Positions 55,302 through 63,653 of a DNA stretch of 64,000 bases are shown piece by piece. Numbering within the stretch: position 1 is the stretch's first letter; each line of letters begins with the position of its first letter. Source of the stretch: Streptomyces tuirus (GTDB lineage Bacteria; Actinomycetota; Actinomycetes; Streptomycetales; Streptomycetaceae); assembly GCA_018195615.1 (NCBI GenBank), contig JAGTPG010000002.1, positions 2,546,501-2,610,500 of the forward strand, read 5' to 3'. Position numbers and translations under genes: made by a program. Under the pieces are notes generated by a model that worked only from the letters and a program-made list of their open reading frames with translations, was not told where the DNA came from and did no database searches.

Positions 55302-55577
55302 GCCAGGGATCAGGCCGTCGTCGCTGAGGAGCTCCCTGACCTCCTCCAGTGTCGCGTCCGGAGAAGGCAGGATCAGTTCCGAAGGTTCCAGGGACTCGTC
55401 CGGAAGGGGTTCGCCCAGGTCGCGGACCCTGGTCAGGAGGGCGTGGAGGGTGCGGCGGAAGCCCGGGCCGTCGCCGTTCTCCATTTCCGCGAGGAGCTCG
55501 TCGTCCAGCTTGTTCAGCTCGGTGAGGTGGCCGTCGGCCAGCCTCACCTGGCCCTCCCCCATGATCCGTACGATCAT
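55299..55577 (-). CDS. pspAA: PspA-associated protein PspAA
   Basis: 92 residues, intact. Begins MIVRIMGEGQVRLADGHLTELNKLDDEL, which is characteristic of the PspAA domain found immediately downstream of pspA in actinobacteria and archaea. It presumably works with PspA in envelope stress; mechanism unknown. 23 bp after pspA; its stop lies inside the second yefM operator. Confidence 0.88.
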   Translation of the reverse strand: MIVRIMGEGQVRLADGHLTELNKLDDELLAEMENGDGPGFRRTLHALLTRVRDLGEPLPDESLEPSELILPSPDATLEEVRELLSDDGLIPG

Positions 55578-55600
55578 GTCGCCCTCCTAGGCGTGGGCCC

Positions 55601-56398
55601 CTACTGCTTGTCGAAGCGCGGGGTGTCCTGCGGCTGCTGCTCGGACTGCTGCCGGCTCGTGCCACCCTCGATGGCCTGCTGCCCACCGCTCGAACCACCG
55701 GCCAGCTCGGCCTTCATGCGCTGCAGTTCCAGCTCTACATCCGTACCACCGGAGAGCCGGTCCAGCTCGGCCTGGATGTCGTCCTTGTGCATGCCGGAGG
55801 GGTCGTCCAGCGCACCGGAGGCGAGCAGCTCGTCGATGGCGCCGGCGCGGGCCTGCAGCTGGGCCGTCTTGTCCTCGGCGCGCTGGATCGCCAGGCCGAC
55901 GTCGCCCATCTCCTCGGAGATGCCGGAGAAGGCCTCGCCGATCCGGGTCTGCGCCTGCGCCGCCGTGTACGTCGCCTTGATCGTCTCCTTCTTCGTCCGG
56001 AAGGCGTCGACCTTGGCCTGGAGCCGCTGGGCCGCGAGGGTGAGCTTCTCCTCCTCGCCCTGGAGCGTCGCGTGCTGGGTCTCCAGGTCGGTCACCTGCT
56101 GCTGGAGGGCGGCACGGCGGGAGAGCGCCTCCCGGGCCAGGTCCTCACGGCCCAGCGCGAGCGCCTTGCGCCCCTGGTCCTCCAGCTTGGTGGACTGCGA
56201 CTGCAGCTGGTTCAGCTGGAGCTCCAGGCGCTTGCGGGACGTCGCCACGTCGGCGACGCCGCGGCGCACCTTCTGGAGCAGCTCCAGCTGCTTCTGGTAC
56301 GAGTAATCGAGGGTCTCGCGCGGGTCCTCGGCCCGGTCAAGGGCCTTGTTCGCCTTCGCGCGGAAGATCATCCCCATACGCTTCATGACACCGCTCAT
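55601..56398 (-). CDS. pspA: PspA/IM30 family membrane-stress protein
   Basis: ESCRT-III-like protein that coats stressed membranes. 265 residues, almost entirely helical: KRMGMIFRAKANKALDRAEDP is the family amphipathic start, followed by long coiled coils (about 25-190) and a Gln/Gly-rich tail. ATG 56398 is chosen over an open extension upstream because homologues start at M-x-x-V-M-K-R-M. Intact. First gene of pspA-pspAA. Confidence 0.92.
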   Translation of the reverse strand: MSGVMKRMGMIFRAKANKALDRAEDPRETLDYSYQKQLELLQKVRRGVADVATSRKRLELQLNQLQSQSTKLEDQGRKALALGREDLAREALSRRAALQQQVTDLETQHATLQGEEEKLTLAAQRLQAKVDAFRTKKETIKATYTAAQAQTRIGEAFSGISEEMGDVGLAIQRAEDKTAQLQARAGAIDELLASGALDDPSGMHKDDIQAELDRLSGGTDVELELQRMKAELAGGSSGGQQAIEGGTSRQQSEQQPQDTPRFDKQ

Positions 56399-56704
56399 GG
56401 GCTTCGCGCGCCCCCTTCTGACCGACTCCGGCTCCAGCTCCTGCGACAGAACCCACAGTACGGGCCCTGCATCCATTACCGCACTGTTCGGGGACGGATG
56501 CGCTCATCCCCAAGGACGAGTGCACCGGCCCCTGCTCCGGCGTAGGGAGTAGGTGGTCCCCGGGGTTACCGGAGGCGTACATCCCGGGGAACGACCGGAG
56601 CCGTACACAACGTCCCCTCTGTCCCCTTACTGACGACTGGTGTTGCCGGATCGTTCCCCACGGGGCTGGGGTCCATGCCCGGGAAGCCCTTACCCTTGGG
56701 TTTT
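56399..56704. other. 306-bp divergent gap between pspA and the DUF3043-type gene
   Basis: Should hold both promoters. I can point only to a GGATG-CGCT-CATCC palindrome near 56504-56517 and TACCCT near 56690, possibly a -10 box for the plus-strand gene. Nothing coding is evident. Confidence 0.4.
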
Positions 56705-57304
56705 GTGTTCCGTAGCCGTGCGAAGGATGAGAAGGCCCAGGCCGCCGACAAGGCGCCGGTGACCGACTCCAGTCAGCCCCGTCACCCCGAGGCCCCCAAG
56801 GGCCGCCCCACGCCCAAGCGCAGCGCGGCCCAGTCGCAGCGCCGCAGCGTGGCCAACACGTCGATGACGCGCAAGGAGGCCGCCAAGCGGCAGCGTGAGG
56901 AGCGCCGTGCCGCGCTGGAGCGCCAGCGCCAGGCGCTGGCCAGCGGCGACGAGCGGTACCTGCCCGCCCGTGACAAGGGACCGGTCCGCCGGTTCGCCCG
57001 CGACTTCGTCGACTCGCGGTTCAACATCGCGGAGTTCTTCCTGCCGATGGCCGTGGTCATCCTCGTGCTGAGCATGGTGCGGGTGGCCGCGTTGCAGAAC
57101 ATCGCGCTGCTGCTGTGGCTCGTGGTGATCGTGCTGATCGTGCTCGACTCGTTCGTCACGGCCTTCCGGCTGAAGAAGCAGCTGAACGAGCGCTTCGCGG
57201 GTGAGAACAAGCGCGGCGCGGTCGCCTACGCCCTGATGCGCTCCCTCCAGATGCGTCGGCTCCGGCTGCCGAAGCCGCAGGTCAAGCGCGGAGAGCGGCC
57301 CTGA
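56705..57304 (+). CDS. DUF3043-type membrane protein
   Basis: About 199 residues from GTG 56705 (VFRSRAKDEKAQ). A basic hydrophilic N-terminal 120 residues, with RPTPKRSAAQSQRRSVANTS and a helical Arg/Glu-rich part, precedes two membrane helices (FFLPMAVVILVLSMVRVA and IALLLWLVVIVLIVLDSFV) and a basic C terminus. This matches the actinobacterial DUF3043 layout. The ATG 10 codons upstream is less likely. No ribosome site is clear. Intact, function unknown, followed directly by a methyltransferase. Confidence 0.8.
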   Translation: MFRSRAKDEKAQAADKAPVTDSSQPRHPEAPKGRPTPKRSAAQSQRRSVANTSMTRKEAAKRQREERRAALERQRQALASGDERYLPARDKGPVRRFARDFVDSRFNIAEFFLPMAVVILVLSMVRVAALQNIALLLWLVVIVLIVLDSFVTAFRLKKQLNERFAGENKRGAVAYALMRSLQMRRLRLPKPQVKRGERP

Positions 57305-58088
57305 CCACGACGCCGTTCTCCGGGGGTGCGGCGGATGCCTGGCTGGACAAGCTGGGCGGGCTGCGCGATGTCGTCCGGCAGGAGTTGGTGGCCCGCCAGC
57401 TGGACGAGCAGATAGTCGGGCGGTTCCCGGTCGGGCAGCGGCTGCGGGTGCTCGACGTGGGGATGGGCCAGGGCACGCAGGCGCTGCGGCTGGTCCGGGC
57501 CGGGCACCAGGTGACCGGTCTGGAGCAGGACCAGAAGATGATCGCCGTGGCCCGGGAGGCCCTCGCGGGGAACCGGAGGGCATCCGGGCGCGGATGCGGA
57601 TCATCGAGGGCGACGGCCGGGACACCGGGGTGCACTTCCTGCCCGGCAGCTTCGACGTGGTGCTCTGCCACGGCGTCCTGATGTACGTCGAGGAGCCCGA
57701 CCCGCTGCTGGCGGGCCTCGCCCGGATGCTCGCGCCCGGCGGGCTGCTGTCCCTGCTCGTGCGCAACGGGGACGCGCTCGCGATACGGCCGGGGCTGTCC
57801 GCCGACTGGGCCGAGGCACTGGCCGCCTTCGACACGGTCTCCTATCGGAACCGGCTGGGGATGGACGTGCGGGCCGACCGGCTGAAGGACCTGACGGCGA
57901 CGCTCGCCGGGATCGGGGCGCCGCTGCACGCCTGGTACGGGGTGCGCGTGTTCACCGACACCGCGGCGGACGGCGCCGATGTGCCGGCCGACGTGGAGAC
58001 ACTGCTCGCGGTGGAGGAGAAGGCCGGGCGGACGGATCCGTACCGCGGGGTGGCCGCGCTGCTGCACCTGTGCGGCGTGCGGGGCTGA
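57301..58088 (+). CDS. Class I SAM-dependent methyltransferase, one apparent frameshift, unclear start
   Basis: LRVLDVGMGQGTQALRLVRAG is the SAM-binding motif I, GDGRDTGVHFLPGSFDVVLCHGVLMYVEEP covers motifs II and III, and LAPGGLLSLLVRN follows. About 262 residues. The homologous-looking sequence begins TTTPFSGGAADAWLDKLGG, for which the only codon in register at the end of the preceding gene is CTG at 57301 (CTGA overlap). GTG or ATG would be expected, so either CTG is used or the base is wrong. One base is missing near 57580. Substrate unknown. Confidence 0.78.
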
Positions 58089-58137
58089 ACCACCCGGAAG
58101 AGGGGGTGGGCGAGGGCCGGTCGGCCCCGCCCCGGGC

Positions 58138-58349
58138 TCACGCGTCGGCCGCGTGCAGGCTCATCGGCCCGTAGATCTCCGTGGAGTCCTCGAACAGCCG
58201 CACCTGGTCGGCACCGCCCTCCTGCAGGGCCTTCCAGTTCTCCCCGATCCAGGACTCGGCGTCCCCTGGGTGGGGAACTCCTCCGGCGGCACCGCGGGCT
58301 GGACCTCCGTCCCGTCGGCCTTCTCGAACCGCCACGTCCATGCCGCCAT
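58138..58349 (-). CDS. Small conserved-looking protein, one apparent frameshift
   Basis: About 70 residues after restoring one base near 58266: MAAWTWRFEKADGTEV, then EEFPTQGDAESWIGENWKAL and VRLFEDSTEIYGPMSLHAAD. ATG 58349 has GGAGG 6 nt upstream. Acidic, no membrane helix or metal site. I recognise the general type (short actinobacterial protein with ESWIG...W core) but not a function. Convergent with the methyltransferase. Confidence 0.72.
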
Positions 58350-58485
58350 GTACGCCTCCCATGTGTGAGCACACTGCACAGCGAGAAGCCGGATCTCGGT
58401 CCGGCTCCTGTCCAGAGCGTAAGCGCTCCGCTGGGTGGGGCGGGACATGTGGTCAGGTGTGCGGGTTATTGGGCGAGTGCGAGCC

Positions 58486-58519
58486 GTGGGGCCTGGTCGC
58501 GCAGTTCCCCGCGCCCCTT
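58486..58519 (+). repeat. Dispersed intergenic repeat, copy 4
   Basis: GTGGGGCCTGGTCGCGCAGTT followed by CCCCGCGCCCCTT. Lies upstream of the cobU gene and shares the TGGTCGCGCAGTT core with copies 1 and 2. Confidence 0.75.
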
Positions 58520-58568
58520 GAGGCGTCGCCGACACGCGTGTCCCCTGTGCACGGGTGAGAATCGGGGC

Positions 58569-59767
58569 GTGGAACTGACTCTGCTCGGCACCGGTGCACC
58601 CGCGGGACTTCCCCGCCCCGACTGTCCCTGCGCGGCCTGTGCCGCTGCCCTCGGCCCGGACGCGCGGGCGGCCACCGCGCTGCTCCTGGACGGGGCGCTG
58701 CTGCTCGATCTGACGCCCGGCGCGGCGTTCGCGGCGGCGCGGGCCGGCCGGTCCCTGACCGGTGTACGGCAGGTGCTGCTGTCGCATCCGCACGAGGGGC
58801 CCGCGGTCGAGGTGCCGGCCGGGCTGCCCCAGCCGGGCCGGGTGCCGGACGGGCGGGAGTTGACGCTGCTGACGGGCACCGGGTGCGGGCGGTGGCGCTG
58901 GACGCGCCGGGCACCGGGTACGCGGTGACCGGGCCGGAGGGTCAGCGGCTGCTGTATCTGCCGCCGGGCGGGGCGCCGGCTGGGCTGGAGGAGCCGGCCG
59001 AGTCGTACGACATGGTCCTGCTGGACGTCGTGGGGCGGCCGGACGCGCTGGCGAAGCTGCGGGCGGTGGGTGCGGCGGGGCCGACGACCGATGTGGTCGC
59101 CGTCCATCTGGACCACGACGTGCCGCCGGGGCCCGAGCTCGGGCGGCGGCTCGCGGCGGCCGGGGCGCGGGCCGTGCCGGACGGGGCGACGCTGACGGTG
59201 GGGGCGTACGAGGACGTGCCGGACGTTCCACGGCGGACGCTGGTGCTGGGCGGGGCGCGGTCGGGCAAGTCGGTGGAGGCCGAGCGGAGGCTGGAGTCCT
59301 TTGCGGACGTGCTGTACGTGGCGACGGGCGGGTCGCGGAACGGGGACACCGAGTGGTCGGCGCGGGTGGCTGCGCACCGGGAGCGGCGGCCCGGGTCGTG
59401 GCACACGGTGGAGACCTGCGATCTGGTGCCGTTGCTGGCGGCGGAGGGGCCGCCTCTGCTCATCGACTGTCTGTCGTTGTGGCTGACGGACGCGATGGAT
59501 GCCGCCGGGGCGTGGGACGACGCGGTGTGGGCGGAGCGGGGGGAGAAGGTGTTGCGGGAGCGGGTGCGGGAGCTGACGGAGGCGGTGCGCTCGACTCGGC
59601 GGACCGTTGTCGCCGTGTCGAACGAAGTGGGGTCGGGGATCGTGCCGTCGACCGCGTCCGGGCGGCGGTACCGGGATGAACTCGGGCGGTTGAACGCGCG
59701 GTTCGCTGACGAGTGTGAGCATGTGCTGTTGGTGGTGGCGGGGCAGGCGGTCGTGCTGCGGGGGTGA
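58569..59767 (+). CDS. cobU: Bifunctional adenosylcobinamide kinase/guanylyltransferase with extra N-terminal domain, one apparent frameshift
   Basis: C-terminal 180 residues are CobU: RRTLVLGGARSGKSVEAERR (P-loop), VLYVATGGSRNGDTEW, HRERRPGSWHTVE (GMP-accepting His region) and SNEVGSGIVPSTASGRRYRDELG. It phosphorylates adenosylcobinamide and adds GMP in late cobalamin synthesis or salvage. The first 215 residues resemble a metallo-beta-lactamase fold (MELTLLGTGAPAGLPRPDCPCAAC without its full metal set): the HxHxDH motif is reduced to LLSHPHEGP. The phase changes once near 58880. GTG 58569. Confidence 0.87.
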
Positions 59768-59856
59768 ACGTCGTCGTCGCCGGACCATCGGAAGGACCAG
59801 AGAGTCAGAAGAGAGAGATTCAGAAGAGAGAGTCCGCACAGAGGGAGTCGCCCACC

Positions 59857-60504
59857 ATGTCACGCACCCGCGTCCACAACTTCTCCGTCTCGCTGGACGG
59901 CTTCGGCACCGGTGAGGGCCTGAGCCGTGAGGCGCCGTTCGGTCACGCCGGCGAACGGCTGCACCAATGGATGTTCGCCACCCGGTGGTGGCGCGAGAGG
60001 ACCGGCGAGCCCGGCGGGTCCAGCGGTCTCGACGACGCCTTCGTCCAGCGGTTCGAGCCCGGGATCGGGGCCGAGATCATGGGCGCCGGGAAGTTCGGCT
60101 ACCCCGGATGGCACGAGGACCCGGAGTGGAAGGGGTGGTGGGGGCCCAACCCGCCGTTCCACACACCGGCCTTCGTCCTCACCCGGCACCCGCGCCCGTC
60201 GATCGAGATGGAGGGCGGCACGACGTTCCACTTCCTCGACGCTTCGCCCGCCGAGGCGCTCGAGACGGCCCGCGAGGCCGCCGGCGGCCAGGACGTACGC
60301 ATCGGCGGGGGGCCCACCGTGATCCGCGACTTCCTCGCCGCCCGGCTCATCGACCACCTGCACGTCGTGGTGGTCCCGATCCTGCTCGGCCGGGGCGTAC
60401 GCCTCTTCGACGGGCTGCGGGGCCTCGAGCAGGACTACGACATCGAGACCGCCTCCTCGCCCAGCGGAGTCACGCATATGACGTTCACCCGCGCGGGTCT
60501 GTGA
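59857..60504 (+). CDS. Dihydrofolate reductase family protein (RibD C-terminal-like)
   Basis: 215 residues, intact. VHNFSVSLDGFGTGEG at the N terminus, VLTRHPRPSIEMEGGTTFHF, and DVRIGGGPTVIRDFLAARLIDHLHVVVVPILLGRGVRLF, which is the NADPH-binding GGG segment and following strand of the RibD_C/YwjB group. These reductases act on pteridine- or flavin-like substrates, but most members are uncharacterised. ATG 59857 has AGGGAG upstream. It sits between cobU and cobT, though co-transcription with cobT is excluded by a minus-strand gene in between. Confidence 0.88.
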   Translation: MSRTRVHNFSVSLDGFGTGEGLSREAPFGHAGERLHQWMFATRWWRERTGEPGGSSGLDDAFVQRFEPGIGAEIMGAGKFGYPGWHEDPEWKGWWGPNPPFHTPAFVLTRHPRPSIEMEGGTTFHFLDASPAEALETAREAAGGQDVRIGGGPTVIRDFLAARLIDHLHVVVVPILLGRGVRLFDGLRGLEQDYDIETASSPSGVTHMTFTRAGL

Positions 60505-60531
60505 ACCGACCGGTATCGCATTCGAGTTCGG

Positions 60532-61574
60532 TCAAGCCGGTGTGCGGGCGATCAGGCGGTAGGTGTTCGCGAGGCGGGTGCGGCGGGCCAGGGGGGACAG
60601 CAGGTGGTCCGCTGCCGAGGCCAGGGCCACCAGGGGGAGGCCCGCCCGCAGCAGGGCCGTGCGGAGGTACTGGTGGGCGTGTGACGGGGGATCGCGCGCC
60701 AGGGGGTGTCGGGGGCCGGCAGGACGTGGGAGAGGGCCAGGGCCGTGGCGCCCGAGAGGTCGTGGGGCTGTGGGTGGGGCGGTGGTCAAGGAGGACGATC
60801 TCGCAGTCGGCCGCCTCCAGTTCGGCCCTGAGGTTGCGCGGGGAAACAGGTGCAGATGGCGGGGTTGGTCGTAGGCGAGCCACCAGCGGCCCAGGAGCGG
60901 CGCGTACAGGCTGCGCGGGTCCACGGTCTCGATCAGCAGGTGACCGCCGGGGCGCAGGACGCCCAGGGCCGCGTGGAGTTCCGCTCGGGGTCGGGGGTGC
61001 CCTCCAGGTGGTGGAGCATGCTGACAACGTCGTAGCGGGCGCGCAGCGGGGCCGTGATCCGGGGGTCCGTCAGACGGCCGACGTGGGCCTCCTCGACGCG
61101 GTCGGCGGAGCGGGCCCGGACCACGCGGGGGGTCGGGTCGAGGCCGTCGAACGCGGTGTAGGGGAAGAACTCCCGTGCCGTCGCCGGGAAGCGCGCGTGG
61201 CCCGTCCCGACGTCCAGCCAGCTCTCCGGCTCGCCGAAGCGCAGCATCGCGCGGGCGGCCGAGCGGTGGCGGTGCCGGCCGGCGCGCAGTGCAAGGAGCG
61301 CGTCGGACGCCTGGTCCCTGGGTGCTCCGCGCACCGTGCGGTGGTAGAGGGCGAGGCCCTCGAAGGTGAGGCGGGGGTTCTGGAAGGTGTGGCCGCAGTC
61401 CCGGCACTGGTCGACGGTGAAGGTGCCCGGCTTGTACTGCCGCAGGTCACCGGTGCGCAGACGGTTCCGCAGACGGGTGGAGCCGCACCAGGGGCAGTCC
61501 GCCCGGTGCGGTTCGTGGACGCGGGCGGTCGCCTGGGCGGCGAGGGACGCGGAGGGAGTGGAGGATGCGGGCAT
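60532..61574 (-). CDS. Zinc-ribbon SAM-dependent methyltransferase, four apparent frameshifts
   Basis: N-terminal zinc knuckles CPWCGS and CRDCGH, then the methyltransferase domain with ESWLDVGTGHARFP (motif I), FDGLDPTPRVV and ALGVLRPGGHLLIETVDP. The next pieces WWLAYDQPRHLHLF and LRAELEAADCEIVLLDH, and the C-terminal ALLRAGLPLVALASAADHLLS with basic end, fit the same family (C-methyltransferase/Methyltransf_23 with DxPxHLxxF). The pieces lie in different phases; single missing bases near 60985, 60843, 60770 and 60697 join them. ATG 61574 has GGGAG 6 nt upstream. Confidence 0.75.
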
Positions 61575-61717
61575 GGGCGGCTCCCGGGCGCGAGGCGTAC
61601 GGCAGGGACGTACGACAATCCGCTGCAAAACGGAACGTATGGGATGCCGATCTTGGGTGCAACGACGTCGCAGCGGTGGAGTCGTGATGTGGCGCCCTGC
61701 TGTTCGACCGGTGCCGG

Positions 61718-61723
61718 TACTGT
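61718..61723 (+). promoter_or_regulatory. -10-like box for a probable leaderless cobT
   Basis: TACTGT ends 7 nt before ATG 61731 with no ribosome binding site between. Confidence 0.4.
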
Positions 61724-61730
61724 TCGGCGA

Positions 61731-62856
61731 ATGAGCTCGCTTAATCTCGACGACTTCACCGATCTGATCGAGCGTCCGGACGGCGGGATCCGCCGTGACG
61801 CCGAGGCGCGCCGGGAACGACAGATCGTGCCGCCCGGATCGCTGGGCCGCCTCGACGACCTGGGTGAGTGGCTGGCGGCGGCGCAGTCAGCCGTGCCGGT
61901 GCGGCCGGTCGAACGGCCGCGGGTGGTGCTCTTCGCCGGTGACCACGGCGTCGCCGAGCTGGGTGTCTCGGCCCGTCCGGCGGGCGGCGCCGGGCAGTTG
62001 GTGCGCGAGGTGCTGGAGGGCGGCCGACCCGTGTCGGTGCTGGCCCGGCGGCTGGGCGTGCCGGTGCGGATCGTCGACATGGCCCTGGACTGTGATCCCG
62101 AGTCCCTGCCCGAGGACGTCGTACGGCACCGGGTGCGGCGCGGCAGCGGGCGGATCGACGTGGAGGACGCGCTGACCCTTCAGGAGGCCGAGGCGGCGTT
62201 CCGGGCGGGGGTCGCGGTGGCCGACGAGGAGGCCGACTCCGGTACGGATCTGGTGGTGCTCGGCGATGTGAGCGTCGGCGGGACCACGGTGGCGGGCGTG
62301 CTGGTCGCGGCGTTGTGCGGGGTCGACGCGTCGGTCGTCACCGGGCGGGCGGGCTGGCCATCGACGACCTGGCGTGGATGCGCAAGTGCGCGGCGATCCG
62401 TGACGCGCTGCGCCGGGCCCGGCCGGTGCTCGGGGACCAGTTGCAGCTGCTGGCGACGGTGGGCGGCGCCGACCTCGCCGCGATGACGGGTTTCCTGCTG
62501 CAGAGCGCGGTGCGCAAGCTGCCGGTGGTGCTCGACGGGGTGGTGACGGCCGCGTGCGCGCTGGTCGCGCAGCGGGTCGCGTTCCGGGCACCGGACTGGT
62601 GGCTGGCCGCGCACGACAGCGGGGAGCCCGGGCAGGCCAAGGCGCTGGACCGGATGGCCCTGGAGCCGCTGCTCACCCACGGGGTGACCGTCGGGAGGGT
62701 GCCGGGGGCCTGCTGGCGCTGCCGCTCGTACAGGCGGCGGCCGCGCTGGCGGCGGAGCTGCCGGAGAAGCCGAAGGAGTCGGAGGAGCCGGAGGAGCCGG
62801 AGGAGCCGCAGGCCTCGGAGGCCTCGGAGGCCTCGGAGGCTCCCGCCGAGCAGTAG
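61731..62856 (+). CDS. cobT: Nicotinate-nucleotide-dimethylbenzimidazole phosphoribosyltransferase, two apparent frameshifts
   Basis: Activates the lower ligand of cobalamin. Family landmarks: IVPPGSLGRLDDLGEWLA (N-terminal PPGSLG), VVLFAGDHGVAELGVSA, DLVVLGDVSVGGTTVAGVL and AHDSGEPGQAKALDRMALEPLL, all CobT signatures. A Glu is expected near the late GEGAGGLLALPL segment and is present. Missing bases near 62350 and 62698 must be restored. The last 35 residues are a low-complexity EEPEEP/ASEASE extension not needed by the fold. ATG 61731, probably leaderless. Confidence 0.92.
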
Positions 62857-62924
62857 CACCCAGGAGATCCAGGTCACGCACGCCTGGCTCAACGTCGCGG
62901 CCGTCCCGGTCGGTCTTGCCAGGT

Positions 62925-63653
62925 GTGTCGGTTGACTGGGCCCGCGCCGAATGGGGACCGCTGTACGCCGCGGTGCGCGGGCCGCTGCGGGAGCGGCGGT
63001 GGCGGGCCGTGCCCATGGCGACGGCCGCCGTGTGCCTCACGGCCGTACTGCACTTCGTGCACGGCCAGTCGTGGGGCTACCGGTTCGTGCAGGACGTCGG
63101 CGCCGTCCGGGCCGAGGACCCGCTGTGGCTGGCGCTGCTGCGGACGCCGCTGTCGCTGTTCGTGCCCGCGCTGGACCTGCCGGTGTGGGGTGCGCTGGTG
63201 CAGATCCTGCTGGTGTTCGGCATCGCGGAGCTCTGCCTGGGCCGGCGGCGGGCGCCGGCCGTCGCGTACGTGGCGACGCTCGCCGGCACCCTGTACGCGC
63301 GGCTGGGCATCCGGCTGGGCCCGGATTTCCCGCTGGGCCTGCCCGCCTCGGACGCGCACGTCGTGGACACCGGGCCGTCGGCGGCGGTGGTGGGGCTGGC
63401 CGTCTACGTGGGATGGCGCCACCGCGCGTACGTCACGGCCGGGGTGGTGATCGTGGCGATGGTCGTCGAGGTCGCCGTGCGCGAGAACCTCGCGGGCAAG
63501 GAGCACCTCGCGGCGATCGCGGCGGTGCTGGTGCTGTGCGCGGTCGGCGCACGGCGTCAGCGGCGTTCGAGAGACCGGGCCACCTCGGGATCGGGCGCAC
63601 CGCCGATCCAGTCCTGGAACCGGCGCTGGGGACCCACCCAGCGGCGGTCGTGA
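62925..63653 (+). CDS. Membrane protein with rhomboid-like layout
   Basis: About 242 residues with six hydrophobic helices. VVDTGPSAAVVGLAVYVG resembles the rhomboid nucleophile helix (GxS), and NLAGKEHLAAIAAVLVLC could place a His in the last helix, but the first-loop and helix 2 motifs are not convincing. It may be a rhomboid-like protein without protease activity. GTG 62925 or TTG 62916 is the start; neither has a good ribosome site. Its last 32 codons overlap the convergent gene by 97 bp, which is unusual and may mean a missed frame change near 63545. Confidence 0.65.
   Translation: MSVDWARAEWGPLYAAVRGPLRERRWRAVPMATAAVCLTAVLHFVHGQSWGYRFVQDVGAVRAEDPLWLALLRTPLSLFVPALDLPVWGALVQILLVFGIAELCLGRRRAPAVAYVATLAGTLYARLGIRLGPDFPLGLPASDAHVVDTGPSAAVVGLAVYVGWRHRAYVTAGVVIVAMVVEVAVRENLAGKEHLAAIAAVLVLCAVGARRQRRSRDRATSGSGAPPIQSWNRRWGPTQRRS

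Noticed and set aside
61575..61730. Cobalamin riboswitch upstream of cobT
   Set aside because: No B12-box-like conserved segment is present, and the start looks leaderless.
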